A stretch of DNA of 64,000 bases from assembly GCF_021088345.1 (NCBI RefSeq), contig NZ_CP088156.1, positions 310,001 to 374,000 of the forward strand, given 5' to 3'. The position numbers were made by a program, and so were the translations under genes. Source of the DNA: Bradyrhizobium ontarionense. GTDB taxonomy: Bacteria; Pseudomonadota; Alphaproteobacteria; Rhizobiales; Xanthobacteraceae. The notes beneath the pieces are model-generated. The model did not search any database. It was not told the origin of the DNA and was given only the letters and a program-made list of their open reading frames with translations. Positions 47,506 through 56,367 of this stretch are shown here, one piece after another. Every line of letters starts with the position of its first letter. Position 1 is the first letter of the stretch.

Positions 47506-48675
47506 ATGACAGCCAGCATCGTCGGATGGGCGCACACGCCGTTTGGGAAGTTCGACGCCGAGACCGTGGAAAGCCTTGTGGTCAAGGTCGCCAACGAAGC
47601 GCTCGCCGACGCCGGCATTACGGCCGGCGACGTTGATGAGATCGTGCTCGGCCATTTCAACGCCGGCTTCTCGCCGCAGGACTTCACCGCCTCGCTGGTG
47701 CTGCAGGCCGACCCCGCCTTGCGCTTCAAGCCGGCGACCCGGGTCGAGAACGCCTGCGCCACCGGCTCGGCCGCCGTGCATCAGGGTATCCGCGCCATCG
47801 CCGCCGGCGCCGCGAAAATCGTGCTCGTCGTCGGCGTCGAGCAGATGACGCGCACGCCTTCGGCCGAGATCGGCAAGAACCTGCTCAAGGCCTCCTATCT
47901 GCCGGAGGACGGCGACACGGTCGGCGGCTTCGCCGGTGTGTTCGGCAAGATCGCGCAGGGCTATTTCCAGAAGTATGGCGACCAGTCGGATGCGCTGGCG
48001 CTGATCGCGGCCAAGAACCACAAGAACGGCGTCGCCAATCCCTATGCGCAGATGCGCAAGGATTTCGGCTTCGAGTTCTGCCGCTCCGAGAGCGAGAAGA
48101 ATCCTTACGTCGCCGGCCCCCTGAAGCGCACTGACTGCTCGCTGGTGTCGGACGGCGCCGCGGCGCTGGTGCTGGCCGACAGCGAGACCGCCAAGTCGTT
48201 CGCCAAGGCGGTGAACGTTCGCGCCACGGCGCATGCGCAGGATTTCCTGCCGATGTCCAAGCGCGACATCCTGGCCTTCGAAGGCTGCACCGTGGCCTGG
48301 CAGCGCGCGCTGGAGAAGGCCGGCGTCACCTTGTCCGATCTCTCCTTCGTCGAGACCCATGACTGCTTCACGGTCGCCGAATTGATCGAGTACGAGGCGA
48401 TGGGCCTGACCCCGAAGGGGCAGGGCGCCCGCGCCATCAAGGAAGGCTGGACGCTCAAGGACGGCAAGCTGCCGGTCAATCCGTCCGGCGGCCTCAAGGC
48501 CAAGGGCCACCCGATCGGCGCCACCGGCGTCTCGATGCATGTGATGACGGCGATGCAGCTCACCGGCACCGCGCCCGAGGGCATGCAACTGCCCAACGCC
48601 AAGCTCGGCGGCATCTTTAACATGGGTGGCGCGGCTGTCGCCAACTACGTGTCGATCCTGGAGCCGGCGAAGTAG
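47506..48675 (+). CDS. Thiolase-family acyltransferase (acetyl-CoA acetyltransferase-like)
   Basis: This 389-residue protein of the SCP2/thiolase-like group has the nucleophile region VENACATGSAAVHQGIRAI, ETHDCFTVAELIEYEAMG, and the C-terminal NPSGGLKAKGHPIGATGVSM with the conserved histidine. The Cys-Asn arrangement of true biosynthetic thiolases is not fully kept, as is usual for this subgroup. It follows the DenD-like gene by 31 bases, yet its link to sugar catabolism is unclear. A related gene starts at 63563. Confidence 0.9.
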   Translation: MTASIVGWAHTPFGKFDAETVESLVVKVANEALADAGITAGDVDEIVLGHFNAGFSPQDFTASLVLQADPALRFKPATRVENACATGSAAVHQGIRAIAAGAAKIVLVVGVEQMTRTPSAEIGKNLLKASYLPEDGDTVGGFAGVFGKIAQGYFQKYGDQSDALALIAAKNHKNGVANPYAQMRKDFGFEFCRSESEKNPYVAGPLKRTDCSLVSDGAAALVLADSETAKSFAKAVNVRATAHAQDFLPMSKRDILAFEGCTVAWQRALEKAGVTLSDLSFVETHDCFTVAELIEYEAMGLTPKGQGARAIKEGWTLKDGKLPVNPSGGLKAKGHPIGATGVSMHVMTAMQLTGTAPEGMQLPNAKLGGIFNMGGAAVANYVSILEPAK

Positions 48676-48703
48676 CGCGTCGTTTCAGCAGAGATCTATC
48701 CTT

Positions 48704-48785
48704 CGTCATTGCGAGCGAAGCGACGCAATCTAGAGCCAGGCGCGCGACTCTGGATTGCTTCGTCGCGTTGCTCCTCGCAATGACG
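48704..48785. repeat. Dispersed palindromic repeat (CGTCATTGCGAGCGAAGCGA family)
   Basis: Starts CGTCATTGCGAGCGAAGCGA and ends TTGCTCCTCGCAATGACG, with inner ACTCTGGATTGCTTCGTCGC as in the copy at 38236-38316. It lies just behind the thiolase stop and may act as a 3' mRNA stabiliser. Confidence 0.8.
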
Positions 48786-48814
48786 GTGATGGGCTACGTG
48801 CCGAGCGCCATCGC

Positions 48815-48896
48815 GTAACCCGGATGAGCGAAGCGACATCCGGGTTCATCGCGGCATTTCGTGTGACCCCGGATATCGCTTCGCTCATCCGGGCTA
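48815..48896. repeat. Dispersed repeat (TAACCCGGATGAGCGAAGCG family)
   Basis: GTAACCCGGATGAGCGAAGC at the left pairs with GCTTCGCTCATCCGGGCTA at the right; inner ACATCCGGGTT and ACCCCGGATATC pair too. Further copies occur at 59582-59666 and 60259-60342. Confidence 0.8.
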
Positions 48897-48913
48897 GGGT
48901 CGCGCCTGATGTC

Positions 48914-49075
48914 GTGACGTCCTCGTCGGCGGCCGATCTGACCGCGGCGCTCCGGCGTGCGGCCGCCGCTCATGGCGATCACGAGGCGCGCCTCGGCGGC
49001 CACGATCAGAACTGGCCGGACTGGTATGCCGACTACATCACCCGCGAGCAGACGGGCAAGCCGCCGCCGTGTTGA
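48914..49075 (+). CDS. Small unknown protein with WPDWYADYI motif
   Basis: From GTG 48914 the frame gives 53 residues: a short Ser/Ala start, helix LTAALRRAAAAHGDHEARLG, then HDQNWPDWYADYITREQTGK. This pattern (AHGxHE…HDxxWPxWYAxYIxREQ) is one I associate with a small family of helical proteins in proteobacteria, of unknown function. The frame is open further upstream through the flanking repeat, which is not likely to be coding. No strong ribosome-binding site is visible. Confidence 0.5.
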   Translation: MTSSSAADLTAALRRAAAAHGDHEARLGGHDQNWPDWYADYITREQTGKPPPC

Positions 49076-49244
49076 GCGGCGGTTGCCGCGCGCAATGACC
49101 GGTGATGTGCTCAACGCATCGAGCGGAGGCGAGCATATGCTCGCTTCGCAGGTTGCGCGCGAACCGGGCATGCTTCTACACTGGATCCGCCGCGAGGCCC
49201 GCGCCAGCATTCTCGGATGCGGCTCGTGGACGGAGGTCAGTGCC

Positions 49245-50348
49245 ATGTCACGTGATCGTCAGTCCGATCCCTATCTTCGTTACGACCCCTCCATCGAACA
49301 GGCGCTGCCGGACGAGACGGAGGTGACGCAGGCGATCCTGGAGTCGATCGCGCGGACCAACGTCGCAAGCTTCAAAGCTCACAACCATGGCATCCGCCAG
49401 CAACACGCCAAAGGACAGGGCTATCTGAAAGGCGAGCTGACCGTCCATGACGGCCTGCCGGACCATCTCCGGCAGGGCCTGTTCGCCACTCCCGGCAGCT
49501 ATCCGATCATCGTCCGGCTCTCCACCGCCTTTGGCGACATTCGCAGCGACCGCATCCGCGTGCCGCGCGGCATGGCCATCAAGGTTCTCGGCATCACTGG
49601 CGCGAAGGCGCTGCCCGAGGACAGTTCGGCCAACCAGGACTTCCTCCTCGTCAATCACAAGAGCTATTTCTCCGATGCACGCGCCTATCTGACGGCGCAG
49701 CGCAGCTTCGAGCTGCAGCCGAGCACGCCGGACATCGCGCTCCGCGCGATCGGTCTGATCTCTCGCGGCGTGGTGCGGCTGTTTGCCAAGCCTCGCGGCC
49801 ATGCGCTCCTGATGGTCGCCAGGGCGCTCGGCGACGACGGCAACAACATCCTCGGCGAGCGATATTATTCCCAGGCGGCACTCAGGTTCGGCGACTACGT
49901 CGCAAGACTCTGCGCCAATCCGGTCTCTCCTGCACTCCGCAGCCTGGCAGGTCAGCCGTGCCATGACGGCGACCATGCCGTGTTGGACGCGGTGACCGCA
50001 TTCTTCAGGGCGAATGCGGCGGAGTATCAGATCTGCGCGCAACTCGGCACCGATCTGGCACGGACGCCGGTCGAGGACGCGTCGATCGACTGGCCGGAAG
50101 ACGTCGCGCCGGCGCAGGCGCTCGGCAGCATTCGGCTGCCAGCCCAGATTGCCGACAGCCCGGCACGCCGAGCCTATGCCGATGACGTGCTGTCGTTCGA
50201 CCCGTGGCGCTGTCTGGCCGCGCATCGCCCGCTCGGCTCGATCATGCGCGTGCGGCGAGACGCCTATCGGCTGTCGCGCACGTTCCGCGACGAGAAGAAC
50301 GGCCAGCGCCTGCGCGAGCCCGCCGACATCTCCGAGTTTCCGGATTGA
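49245..50348 (+). CDS. Catalase-family (SrpA-like) haem protein
   Basis: This 367-residue protein belongs to the short catalase-related group. It retains IIVRLSTAFGDIRSDRIRVP (equivalent of the catalase VRFSTV…GSADTxRDxRG region) and NQDFLLVNHKSYF. The canonical R-x-x-x-Y haem ligand region is reduced and the usual distal HxT segment appears as FKAHNHGIRQQHAKG. Such proteins bind haem but may act as peroxidases on organic substrates. ATG 49245 follows GGAGG. It ends eight bases before the regulator gene that converges from the other strand. Confidence 0.85.
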   Translation: MSRDRQSDPYLRYDPSIEQALPDETEVTQAILESIARTNVASFKAHNHGIRQQHAKGQGYLKGELTVHDGLPDHLRQGLFATPGSYPIIVRLSTAFGDIRSDRIRVPRGMAIKVLGITGAKALPEDSSANQDFLLVNHKSYFSDARAYLTAQRSFELQPSTPDIALRAIGLISRGVVRLFAKPRGHALLMVARALGDDGNNILGERYYSQAALRFGDYVARLCANPVSPALRSLAGQPCHDGDHAVLDAVTAFFRANAAEYQICAQLGTDLARTPVEDASIDWPEDVAPAQALGSIRLPAQIADSPARRAYADDVLSFDPWRCLAAHRPLGSIMRVRRDAYRLSRTFRDEKNGQRLREPADISEFPD

Positions 50349-50356
50349 GGGCGCCG

Positions 50357-53300
50357 TCAGGACATCTGCACCGGGCCGCGGCCGGCCAGCAGCGGCGCGG
50401 ATCGCAAGGGATCGTCGGGCGCGAGCGAGGCCGCCAAGGCGAAAGTGACGGAGTTCGAGCGCTGGCGCCATCGGTCCGCCTTCGCAGCCTCGCCGACGCC
50501 TGCATAGAAGTCTGCGATGGCGTCGTAGACGCGCCAGGCGGCAAGCGGCAACTGCGCGCGGCGGATGATCGCGTGAGCCTGGGCGAGATGGTGCCTGGCA
50601 GCCTTGGTGTCGCCCGTCCGCGATGAGATCCTGGCCAGCGCCCAATGGGCGAGCGCAAGAAAGGGCCGATCGGGGGCGGCGCGGGTCGCCTCGCGGAGCC
50701 GGGTGGCCGAGTTGCGCGCCTGTTCGAGATCTCCGGCCGCGATCGCGTAGTCGCAAAGGCACAGCAGATATTGCGGAACAACGAGCGACTCCATCGGCGC
50801 ATGCGCTAGCACCATGCGCCGTTCGATCGCGTCCAGATGTTGGCGAGCCGAGGCGAGATCGCCCAGCCCGGTATGGGCCCTTGCCAGAAGGGTCCTGCCG
50901 ACGAAGAAGGTGAAGGGGTTTGCCTCGACCTGGGCGTCGAGCGCGTTCTGCCCGGAGCGCGCAGCGCTTTCGAAATCCTGTGCTTCCGCCTGCAGCCAGC
51001 CGATCGTGACCTGGCTCAGAGCGCTCGCCTGCGGGTTCACGTTCCGCTCGGACATCGCTAGCGCGGCGGCGACGCTGCTGCGCAGTCTGCCCCATTGGCC
51101 GGAATAGAGCAGGGCGAAAGCTTCGACGGTGTTGTACAGAACGTACAGATAGACGTCGCCGACGACACGGGTCAACTCCTTGCCTTCGGCCGTCGCAGTG
51201 CAGCAGGCCTGGTAGTTCGATTCCAGATACTCGAGCACCATGTTCAAGGCGCAGCGCCGCAGGCGCATGCTGAGGTCGGTGGCGCCGGCCATCGATGCCG
51301 CGGCCCGGCGGCAGAATTCGGCATCGTTCTTGTCCCAGCCGCACAGCATCAGCCGGAGATTGGCGGCGTTGCCCTGGACCAGGGCGCGAAACGTGGGATC
51401 GTCGATGGCCTGGCTCTTGGCCAGCGCCTGGTCGGCGTATGGCAGGCATTGCCGGCGGTCGACGTAGAGACAGAACCGGCTGAGATCGACCAGCGCGTTG
51501 ACCTCCTCGCGCAGCAGCCCGTTCTCCGCCGCATGGGCCACCACGGCTTGGAGATCTGCGATCGAACGGACGAAGTCGCCGCCGGCACGCCAGGCCCAGG
51601 CCCGCTGCAGCAGCAGCTTCAGGCGTGCGCCGACCTGAGCGCTCTCCGGCAGCAGCGGCACGAGACCGAGCGCCCGGGTCAGATAGGTTGCCGCGTCACG
51701 GCTGCTGAACCGGCGCGCCGAGCTTTCGGCGGCCGCCGCGAGATAGTGGATCGCCTTTACGAAGTCGCGACCGAGCTCGAAATGCAAGGCGAGCGCCGCG
51801 GCCACCTCTTGAGCCTTGGCGTCGTAGCCGCGTTCGAGGCTGGCGCCGAGCCGCGCATGCGTGTTCATGCGGCGGGCCGGTGCAAGCCGCTGGTAGAGGA
51901 TCTCCTGATACAGCGCGTGCTGGAACGTGTAGCGGCCGGACACCGCGCCATTCGGCCATTCCGCCATGCCGGCGCCGGCGATGACGCGGCCGGCTTTCAC
52001 CAGATCTTCGCATAGCTGCTCGACCTCGAGCACGGTGCGCTCCTGCGCGCCCGCGACGTGAAGCGCGGAGAACTCGGCGCCGGCCGCGCTCGCGACTTCG
52101 AGCAGGCCGCGCTCCTCGGTGCCGAGGTGATCGATCTGTCGGAGGATCATGCCTTCGAGGTCGCGCGGCAGGCTCTCGCGTGACATCGCCTCGACGCTGC
52201 CCAGCCGCCACTGTCCGGCGGTCTCGATGATCGCACCCTCGGCGACAAGGTGATCAACCAGCGAGACCACGAACAGCGGTTGTCCGGCCGTGCGCGCGAA
52301 GATCCGCTCCGAGAGCTCCCGCGCGAGTGCAGGTGAATCGAAGCGCATCAGCAGATAGCGTTCGGTTTCCGCCTGCGACAGCCGGTCGAGGGCGATCTCG
52401 GTGCTCTGGCCGTGGATCTGCAGATCCTCGTGCACGGAGCGGATCGGATGGCCTGCGACCGCGACCTCCATGGGCCGGTAGGTGGCGAGCACCAGGATGG
52501 CGGCCCGGCGATCGCGCCGCGCCAGTCGTGACAGAACGTCCACGGTCGCAAAATCGCTCCAGTGCAGGTCCTCCAGAATGATGGTCCAGGGCCGCTGGGT
52601 GCTGAGGCTCTCCATCAGATCGGCGAATTCGAGCAGCATGCGCTCCCGCGTCGCGCCGAAGATCTCCTGTTGAACGCCGGCGCGGTCGTCTTCGCCGAGA
52701 ATGCCGGGCATCTGCGCCAGCCAGGTCGGCGCCAACTGCCGGAGCGACTTGAGCAGATCCGCGCCGTCGGGCCCGCGGCATCGCTCGTGCAGCGCTTCGA
52801 TCAGCGGCAGCAGCGCCTCGCGGGTTCCGAATAGCTCGTTGCAGGCACAGTGCAGCACGGCAAGGCGGCTTTGCTGCATGCGCTCGAGGGCCATCTGCAC
52901 CAGCGTGGTCTTGCCGATTCCGGCCTCGCCGGTGATGAAGACGATCTGGCGCTGGCCGGCCACCGCTTTCTGCAGCGCGCGGTCGATCCCATCGAGCGCT
53001 GGCGCGCGCCCGACGCGCCAGACGCGACGCCGCTCCGGGGTGTCGTCCGGCACGGCTGAATCCGCGGCGAGTGTCGCCGCTTCGGCGGCCACCGTTTCGG
53101 CCACACCGACCGGCGCTATGAAGCGGTATCCGCGGCGGGGCACGGTCTCGATGTAGTGCGGTGTCTGCCGGTCATCACTGAGCGCGGCGCGGAGCGTGTT
53201 CATCGCCACGGAGAGGCTGGACTCGCTGACATGCAGACCGGCCCACACCGCGTCGAGCAGATGGTCTTTCGTGACGAGCTCGCCGGCGTGTTCGACGAGA

Positions 53301-53416
53301 TGGCAGAGCACCTCGAACGGCTTCGGCGCGAGCAAGACGCGATCAGTTCCCCGCCACAGCAGGGCATTGGCCCGATCGAGCCTGAATTCGCCGAAGGTGA
53401 GCTGCCTTGCTTTCAC
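50357..53416 (-). CDS. Winged-helix/AAA/TPR multidomain transcriptional regulator
   Basis: From GTG 53416 (after GGGAGG) the product is 1019 residues. Residues 1-100 form an OmpR/CadC-type winged helix (PKPFEVLCHLVEHAGELVTK, then YIETVPRRGYRFIAPVG). About residues 130-400 form an AAA ATPase with Walker A GEAGIGKTTL and Walker B TIILEDLHWSD. The rest is a long helical TPR-like array to the C-terminus. This layout fits large signal-integrating activators. It is divergent from the PatA/PatG-type protease, 193 bases apart, and so is the likely regulator of the peptide system; no direct evidence of ligand. Confidence 0.9.
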   Translation of the reverse strand: MKARQLTFGEFRLDRANALLWRGTDRVLLAPKPFEVLCHLVEHAGELVTKDHLLDAVWAGLHVSESSLSVAMNTLRAALSDDRQTPHYIETVPRRGYRFIAPVGVAETVAAEAATLAADSAVPDDTPERRRVWRVGRAPALDGIDRALQKAVAGQRQIVFITGEAGIGKTTLVQMALERMQQSRLAVLHCACNELFGTREALLPLIEALHERCRGPDGADLLKSLRQLAPTWLAQMPGILGEDDRAGVQQEIFGATRERMLLEFADLMESLSTQRPWTIILEDLHWSDFATVDVLSRLARRDRRAAILVLATYRPMEVAVAGHPIRSVHEDLQIHGQSTEIALDRLSQAETERYLLMRFDSPALARELSERIFARTAGQPLFVVSLVDHLVAEGAIIETAGQWRLGSVEAMSRESLPRDLEGMILRQIDHLGTEERGLLEVASAAGAEFSALHVAGAQERTVLEVEQLCEDLVKAGRVIAGAGMAEWPNGAVSGRYTFQHALYQEILYQRLAPARRMNTHARLGASLERGYDAKAQEVAAALALHFELGRDFVKAIHYLAAAAESSARRFSSRDAATYLTRALGLVPLLPESAQVGARLKLLLQRAWAWRAGGDFVRSIADLQAVVAHAAENGLLREEVNALVDLSRFCLYVDRRQCLPYADQALAKSQAIDDPTFRALVQGNAANLRLMLCGWDKNDAEFCRRAAASMAGATDLSMRLRRCALNMVLEYLESNYQACCTATAEGKELTRVVGDVYLYVLYNTVEAFALLYSGQWGRLRSSVAAALAMSERNVNPQASALSQVTIGWLQAEAQDFESAARSGQNALDAQVEANPFTFFVGRTLLARAHTGLGDLASARQHLDAIERRMVLAHAPMESLVVPQYLLCLCDYAIAAGDLEQARNSATRLREATRAAPDRPFLALAHWALARISSRTGDTKAARHHLAQAHAIIRRAQLPLAAWRVYDAIADFYAGVGEAAKADRWRQRSNSVTFALAASLAPDDPLRSAPLLAGRGPVQMS

Positions 53417-53462
53417 ATGCAACCTCCCGTTGCCCGATCTTAAGAGAAGCCTCAGCGAAATG

Positions 53463-53484
53463 TAAGGACATCCTAAGGACGTCC
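53463..53484. promoter_or_regulatory. Tandem 11-bp direct repeat, candidate winged-helix binding site
   Basis: TAAGGACATCC is followed immediately by TAAGGACGTCC, one base different. Head-to-tail 11-base repeats are the normal target of OmpR/PhoB-type winged helices such as the one in the adjacent regulator. The repeat lies 46 bases from the regulator start and 125 from the protease start, so it could control both. Confidence 0.45.
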
Positions 53485-53609
53485 GGCCGGCGGGGGCCCT
53501 AGCATCGTCAGTGCAAGTCCAAGGGCAAGACAAGACCATCGTCCTGCCGGTGATCCATTCGACGCCGCCGTAGCTGCCCTGAGTCAATCGTTCAGCGGAG
53601 ACATGTCCC

Positions 53610-55616
53610 GTGCACAACGCCGAAGCATACGCACATCTCGGCCAGGGTGATGACCGCATCTGCATTGCGGTGCTCGACGGGCCGGTCGACATGACGCATC
53701 CCTGTTTTGCGGGTGCGCAGGTCACGGTCGTGAATGCCCTGCTGCCGCCGGGCGAGGCGTGCGGGCCGGCGCTGGCGCATGGCACGCACGTCGCCAGCAT
53801 CATCTTCGGCCAGCCGGGCTCGGACGTCGAAGGCGTCGCGCCGCGCTGCCGCGGTCTCTTCATCCCCGTCTTCGCATCCGATCGGCGAAACGATCATCTC
53901 GGCTGCTCTCAGCTCGATCTCGCCCGGGCGATTCTGCTGGCCGCCGAAAATGGTGCGCACGTGATCAACATCAGCGGCGGAGAACTGACGCGGTCGGGTG
54001 AGCCTGCGCCGGTATTGGCCCAGGCGATCGAGACCTGCGCCAGGCGCAACATCCTGATCGTGGCAGCCGCCGGCAATGATGGCTGCGATTGCCTGCATGT
54101 TCCTGCCGCGGCCCGCTCGGTGCTCGCGGTCGGCGCAATGGACCCGGCAGGCGCACCGCTTTCATCAAGCAACTGGGGTGAAGCCTACCGCACCCAGGGA
54201 ATTCTCGCACCCGGCGCCGATGTGCTGGGGGCGGTGCCCGGTGGCGGCACCACGCGCAAGAGCGGCACCAGCTTCGCTGCGCCTTTTGTCTCCGGACTGG
54301 TCGGCCTGCTCGCGAGCCGGCAGGTCGCGCACGGCGAAAGCCCGAACCCGCAGGCGATCCGTGCCGCCGTCCTGCAGAACGCAACGCCATGCGTGCCAAC
54401 GGACTCCACCGACTGCCGCAGATCACTGGCCGGAGTCCTCGATATCGATGCGGCCATCAGGGCCATCACAGAGGGAGACGACGCGATGACGGAAGATGCA
54501 ATGGAATTCGGCGAGGCGACGCAGTCCTCGCTGCAGGAGACCTTCGTGCCGGTGCAAGTGGAGCCGAGCATGCAGCGGGCCGGCGGTGGCGTGCATATGT
54601 CGGAAGACGCACCGTCATCTGCCGCTGCTGACGTGCTCGCACCATCGGCGGTCGCGGCCCGTGGTGTGATGCCGGCGCGGTCGACGCCGCGGGGCGGCGG
54701 AGTTGTACCCTCATGCGGCGGCGGCAAGTGCAGCTGCGGTGGCGGTGGTGGGGGCTGCGGTTGCGGCGGCGGCCAGCAGGCACCCGCGCTCGTGTTTGCG
54801 CTCGGCCAGCTCGACTATGAGTTCGCCAGCGAAGCCCGGCGCGACACCTTCATCCAGCATATGCCGGCGGGTGCCAACCAGCCCGAGCTTCATGCCAACA
54901 TGATCGCCTATCTCCGCTCGAACGACTTCCAGTTCGAAGCGGCGTCGCTGACCTGGCTCTTGAAGCTGGACCAGACGCCGATCTACGCGATCCAGCCGGC
55001 GGGCCCGTTTGCGAACCAGATCTACGAGTTCCTGGTCAGCACGCTGGCGGATCAGCTGCCGAAGCAGAACGATCCGGATGCCGTGGTCGAATTGGTCTCG
55101 GTGCCCGGGATCATCGCCGGCAGCATGCGGCTTCGTTCGGGGCAGGTCGTTCCGGTGGTCGTCCCGCGCGCGCTCGGCATGTTCGCCTGGTCGTCGAAGG
55201 CCCTGGTCGAGCGGGTGATGGGGCCGCGTCCGGACGAGGCCGCGGCACGGAGCGCGTTCGACGCGCAGACGCAGGCGATCAGGACCTTCATCTTCCGCGT
55301 CTACTACGACCTGCGCAATCTCGGCCTCACCGGCGAGGACCGCGCCCTCAATTTCTCGGCGACCAACCTGGTGCAGTCGCTCGAGGCGCACAAGCGGGTC
55401 ACCTCGGAATACGAGCTCGACACGATCTGCGTCGAGCGAAGCCCGATCTGCCGCGTCGATTCCGAATGCTACGACGTGAAGCTGTGCTTCTTCAATCCGA
55501 AGAACGTCCTGGAGTCGGACCAGGTGATCAAGCTGACCGTCGACGTCACCGACAGCATGCCGGTGAGCATCGGCCCGGCCCGCGGCTGGGCCCAGCGCGA
55601 CTGCCGCCCGCGCTGA
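53610..55616 (+). CDS. PatA/PatG-family subtilisin-like maturation protease
   Basis: This 668-residue protein starts at GTG 53610. Residues 15-285 form an S8 domain with the triad D23 (AVLDGPVDMTHPC), H57 (LAHGTHVASII) and S221 (SGTSFAAPFVSG), plus AAAGNDG for the oxyanion Asn. A low-complexity linker (about 290-390) contains a Gly/Cys run (GGGKCSCGGGGGGCGCGGG). The last 270 residues (ALGQLDYEFASEARRDTFIQ onward) match the domain that follows the protease in cyanobactin PatA/PatG enzymes. There is no signal peptide, so it acts in the cytoplasm. Four small leader-bearing peptides follow, and they are its likely substrates. Confidence 0.88.
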   Translation: MHNAEAYAHLGQGDDRICIAVLDGPVDMTHPCFAGAQVTVVNALLPPGEACGPALAHGTHVASIIFGQPGSDVEGVAPRCRGLFIPVFASDRRNDHLGCSQLDLARAILLAAENGAHVINISGGELTRSGEPAPVLAQAIETCARRNILIVAAAGNDGCDCLHVPAAARSVLAVGAMDPAGAPLSSSNWGEAYRTQGILAPGADVLGAVPGGGTTRKSGTSFAAPFVSGLVGLLASRQVAHGESPNPQAIRAAVLQNATPCVPTDSTDCRRSLAGVLDIDAAIRAITEGDDAMTEDAMEFGEATQSSLQETFVPVQVEPSMQRAGGGVHMSEDAPSSAAADVLAPSAVAARGVMPARSTPRGGGVVPSCGGGKCSCGGGGGGCGCGGGQQAPALVFALGQLDYEFASEARRDTFIQHMPAGANQPELHANMIAYLRSNDFQFEAASLTWLLKLDQTPIYAIQPAGPFANQIYEFLVSTLADQLPKQNDPDAVVELVSVPGIIAGSMRLRSGQVVPVVVPRALGMFAWSSKALVERVMGPRPDEAAARSAFDAQTQAIRTFIFRVYYDLRNLGLTGEDRALNFSATNLVQSLEAHKRVTSEYELDTICVERSPICRVDSECYDVKLCFFNPKNVLESDQVIKLTVDVTDSMPVSIGPARGWAQRDCRPR

Positions 55617-55668
55617 CGCAAATTCCACCATCTATCACTGACCACAAGCAAGCAGAGGAGAGACGACG

Positions 55669-55884
55669 ATGAGATTGCCCAGCCAGACCATCCCTGTGAC
55701 GCGAAACCTCGGCATGGACCGCCTGTCCGGCGGCCTGCAGCCGTCGGACTGCCCCTGGTACAAGGCTGCGGCCTGCGCCGCCGCAGTCGGACTGTGCGCC
55801 GACACCTGCCTCGTCGGCCCGGAAGCCTGCATTGCCTGCTTCGCGGCGCTCGGCCAGACCTCCTGCGTCGACTGCCTGTCCTGA
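55669..55884 (+). CDS. Putative precursor peptide 1 (71 aa, 8 Cys)
   Basis: The gene starts 52 bases after the protease stop with GAGGAGAG as ribosome-binding site. The N-terminus MRLPSQTIPVTR shares M-(R/K)-L-P-x-Q-x-x-P-V-x-R with the three genes behind it. The core is hydrophobic, Ala-rich and has eight cysteines at 28, 36, 43, 47, 54, 57, 66 and 69, including a CX3C (43-47) and two CX2C pairs. Conserved leader with a variable core is the hallmark of ribosomally made, processed peptides. No known family was recognised. Confidence 0.75.
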   Translation: MRLPSQTIPVTRNLGMDRLSGGLQPSDCPWYKAAACAAAVGLCADTCLVGPEACIACFAALGQTSCVDCLS

Positions 55885-55915
55885 CAGACGGCGTCGCAAC
55901 CCTGATCGCCAATTC

Positions 55916-55937
55916 CGCGGCCGACACGTCGGCCGCG
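55916..55937. other. Perfect hairpin between precursor genes 1 and 2
   Basis: CGCGGCCGAC-AC-GTCGGCCGCG is a perfect 10-base stem with a two-base loop, without a T-run. It sits 25 bases before precursor 2 and could act as an RNA-stability or attenuation element tuning the peptide ratio. Confidence 0.5.
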
Positions 55938-55962
55938 CCTGTCCCAGCAACGGAGAGAAGCC

Positions 55963-56133
55963 ATGAGACTGCCCACCCAAGCTGCACCGGTCACGAGAAC
56001 ACCGGCCACCACGATGTTCGTTCCGCACCTCGCCGCGTCTGACAAAGACACCGCGGCCTGCAAGATCGCCTGCAACCGCTTGCCCGAGCCGGCACGATCG
56101 ATGTGCAAGTCGCAATGCGACTGGCCGAACTGA
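55963..56133 (+). CDS. Putative precursor peptide 2 (56 aa, CX3C-X10-CX3C)
   Basis: ATG 55963 follows CGGAGAGAAG. The leader MRLPTQAAPVTR matches the family signature. The core has four cysteines at 33, 37, 48 and 52, arranged CX3C-X10-CX3C, with LPEP in the loop between the pairs. Precursor 4 has the identical spacing and LPAP in the same place. Two such pairs on adjacent helices would form a disulphide-stapled helical hairpin. It is below 60 residues and easily missed by gene callers. Confidence 0.72.
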   Translation: MRLPTQAAPVTRTPATTMFVPHLAASDKDTAACKIACNRLPEPARSMCKSQCDWPN

Positions 56134-56229
56134 TCGCGGCGCATGCGCCACGATACCCGTAGCGGGAGCGGGTGCTGTGTCAACGCGGCCGGAAGTCCCG
56201 CACCGGTCACAACAGGAAAGGATCGTCAG

Positions 56230-56367
56230 ATGAGACTGCCCAATCAGAGTAAGCCCGTAGACCGGCAACTGCCACAGTCTGCGACGCCGAAGCCCCAGAT
56301 CCAGCCGTCTTGGTGTTTTGGTAAAATCAACACACCGTTGGGCTCCTTCTGCATCTTCGAATGGTGA
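56230..56367 (+). CDS. Putative precursor peptide 3 (45 aa, 2 Cys, aromatic core)
   Basis: ATG 56230 follows AGGAAAGG. Leader MRLPNQSKPVDR keeps the signature, then a Pro/Gln-rich linker (QLPQSATPKPQIQP), and a short hydrophobic core SWCFGKINTPLGSFCIFEW with two cysteines (C29, C41) flanked by aromatic residues at both ends. The pseudo-symmetric W-C-F…F-C-I-F-E-W core suggests a macrocycle or single-disulphide loop. The core differs wholly from precursors 2 and 4, supporting leader-guided processing. Confidence 0.7.
   Translation: MRLPNQSKPVDRQLPQSATPKPQIQPSWCFGKINTPLGSFCIFEW

Noticed and set aside
53603..53605. ATG just before the protease as its start
   Set aside because: It is in a different frame from the S8 domain; GTG 53610 is the first usable in-frame start.
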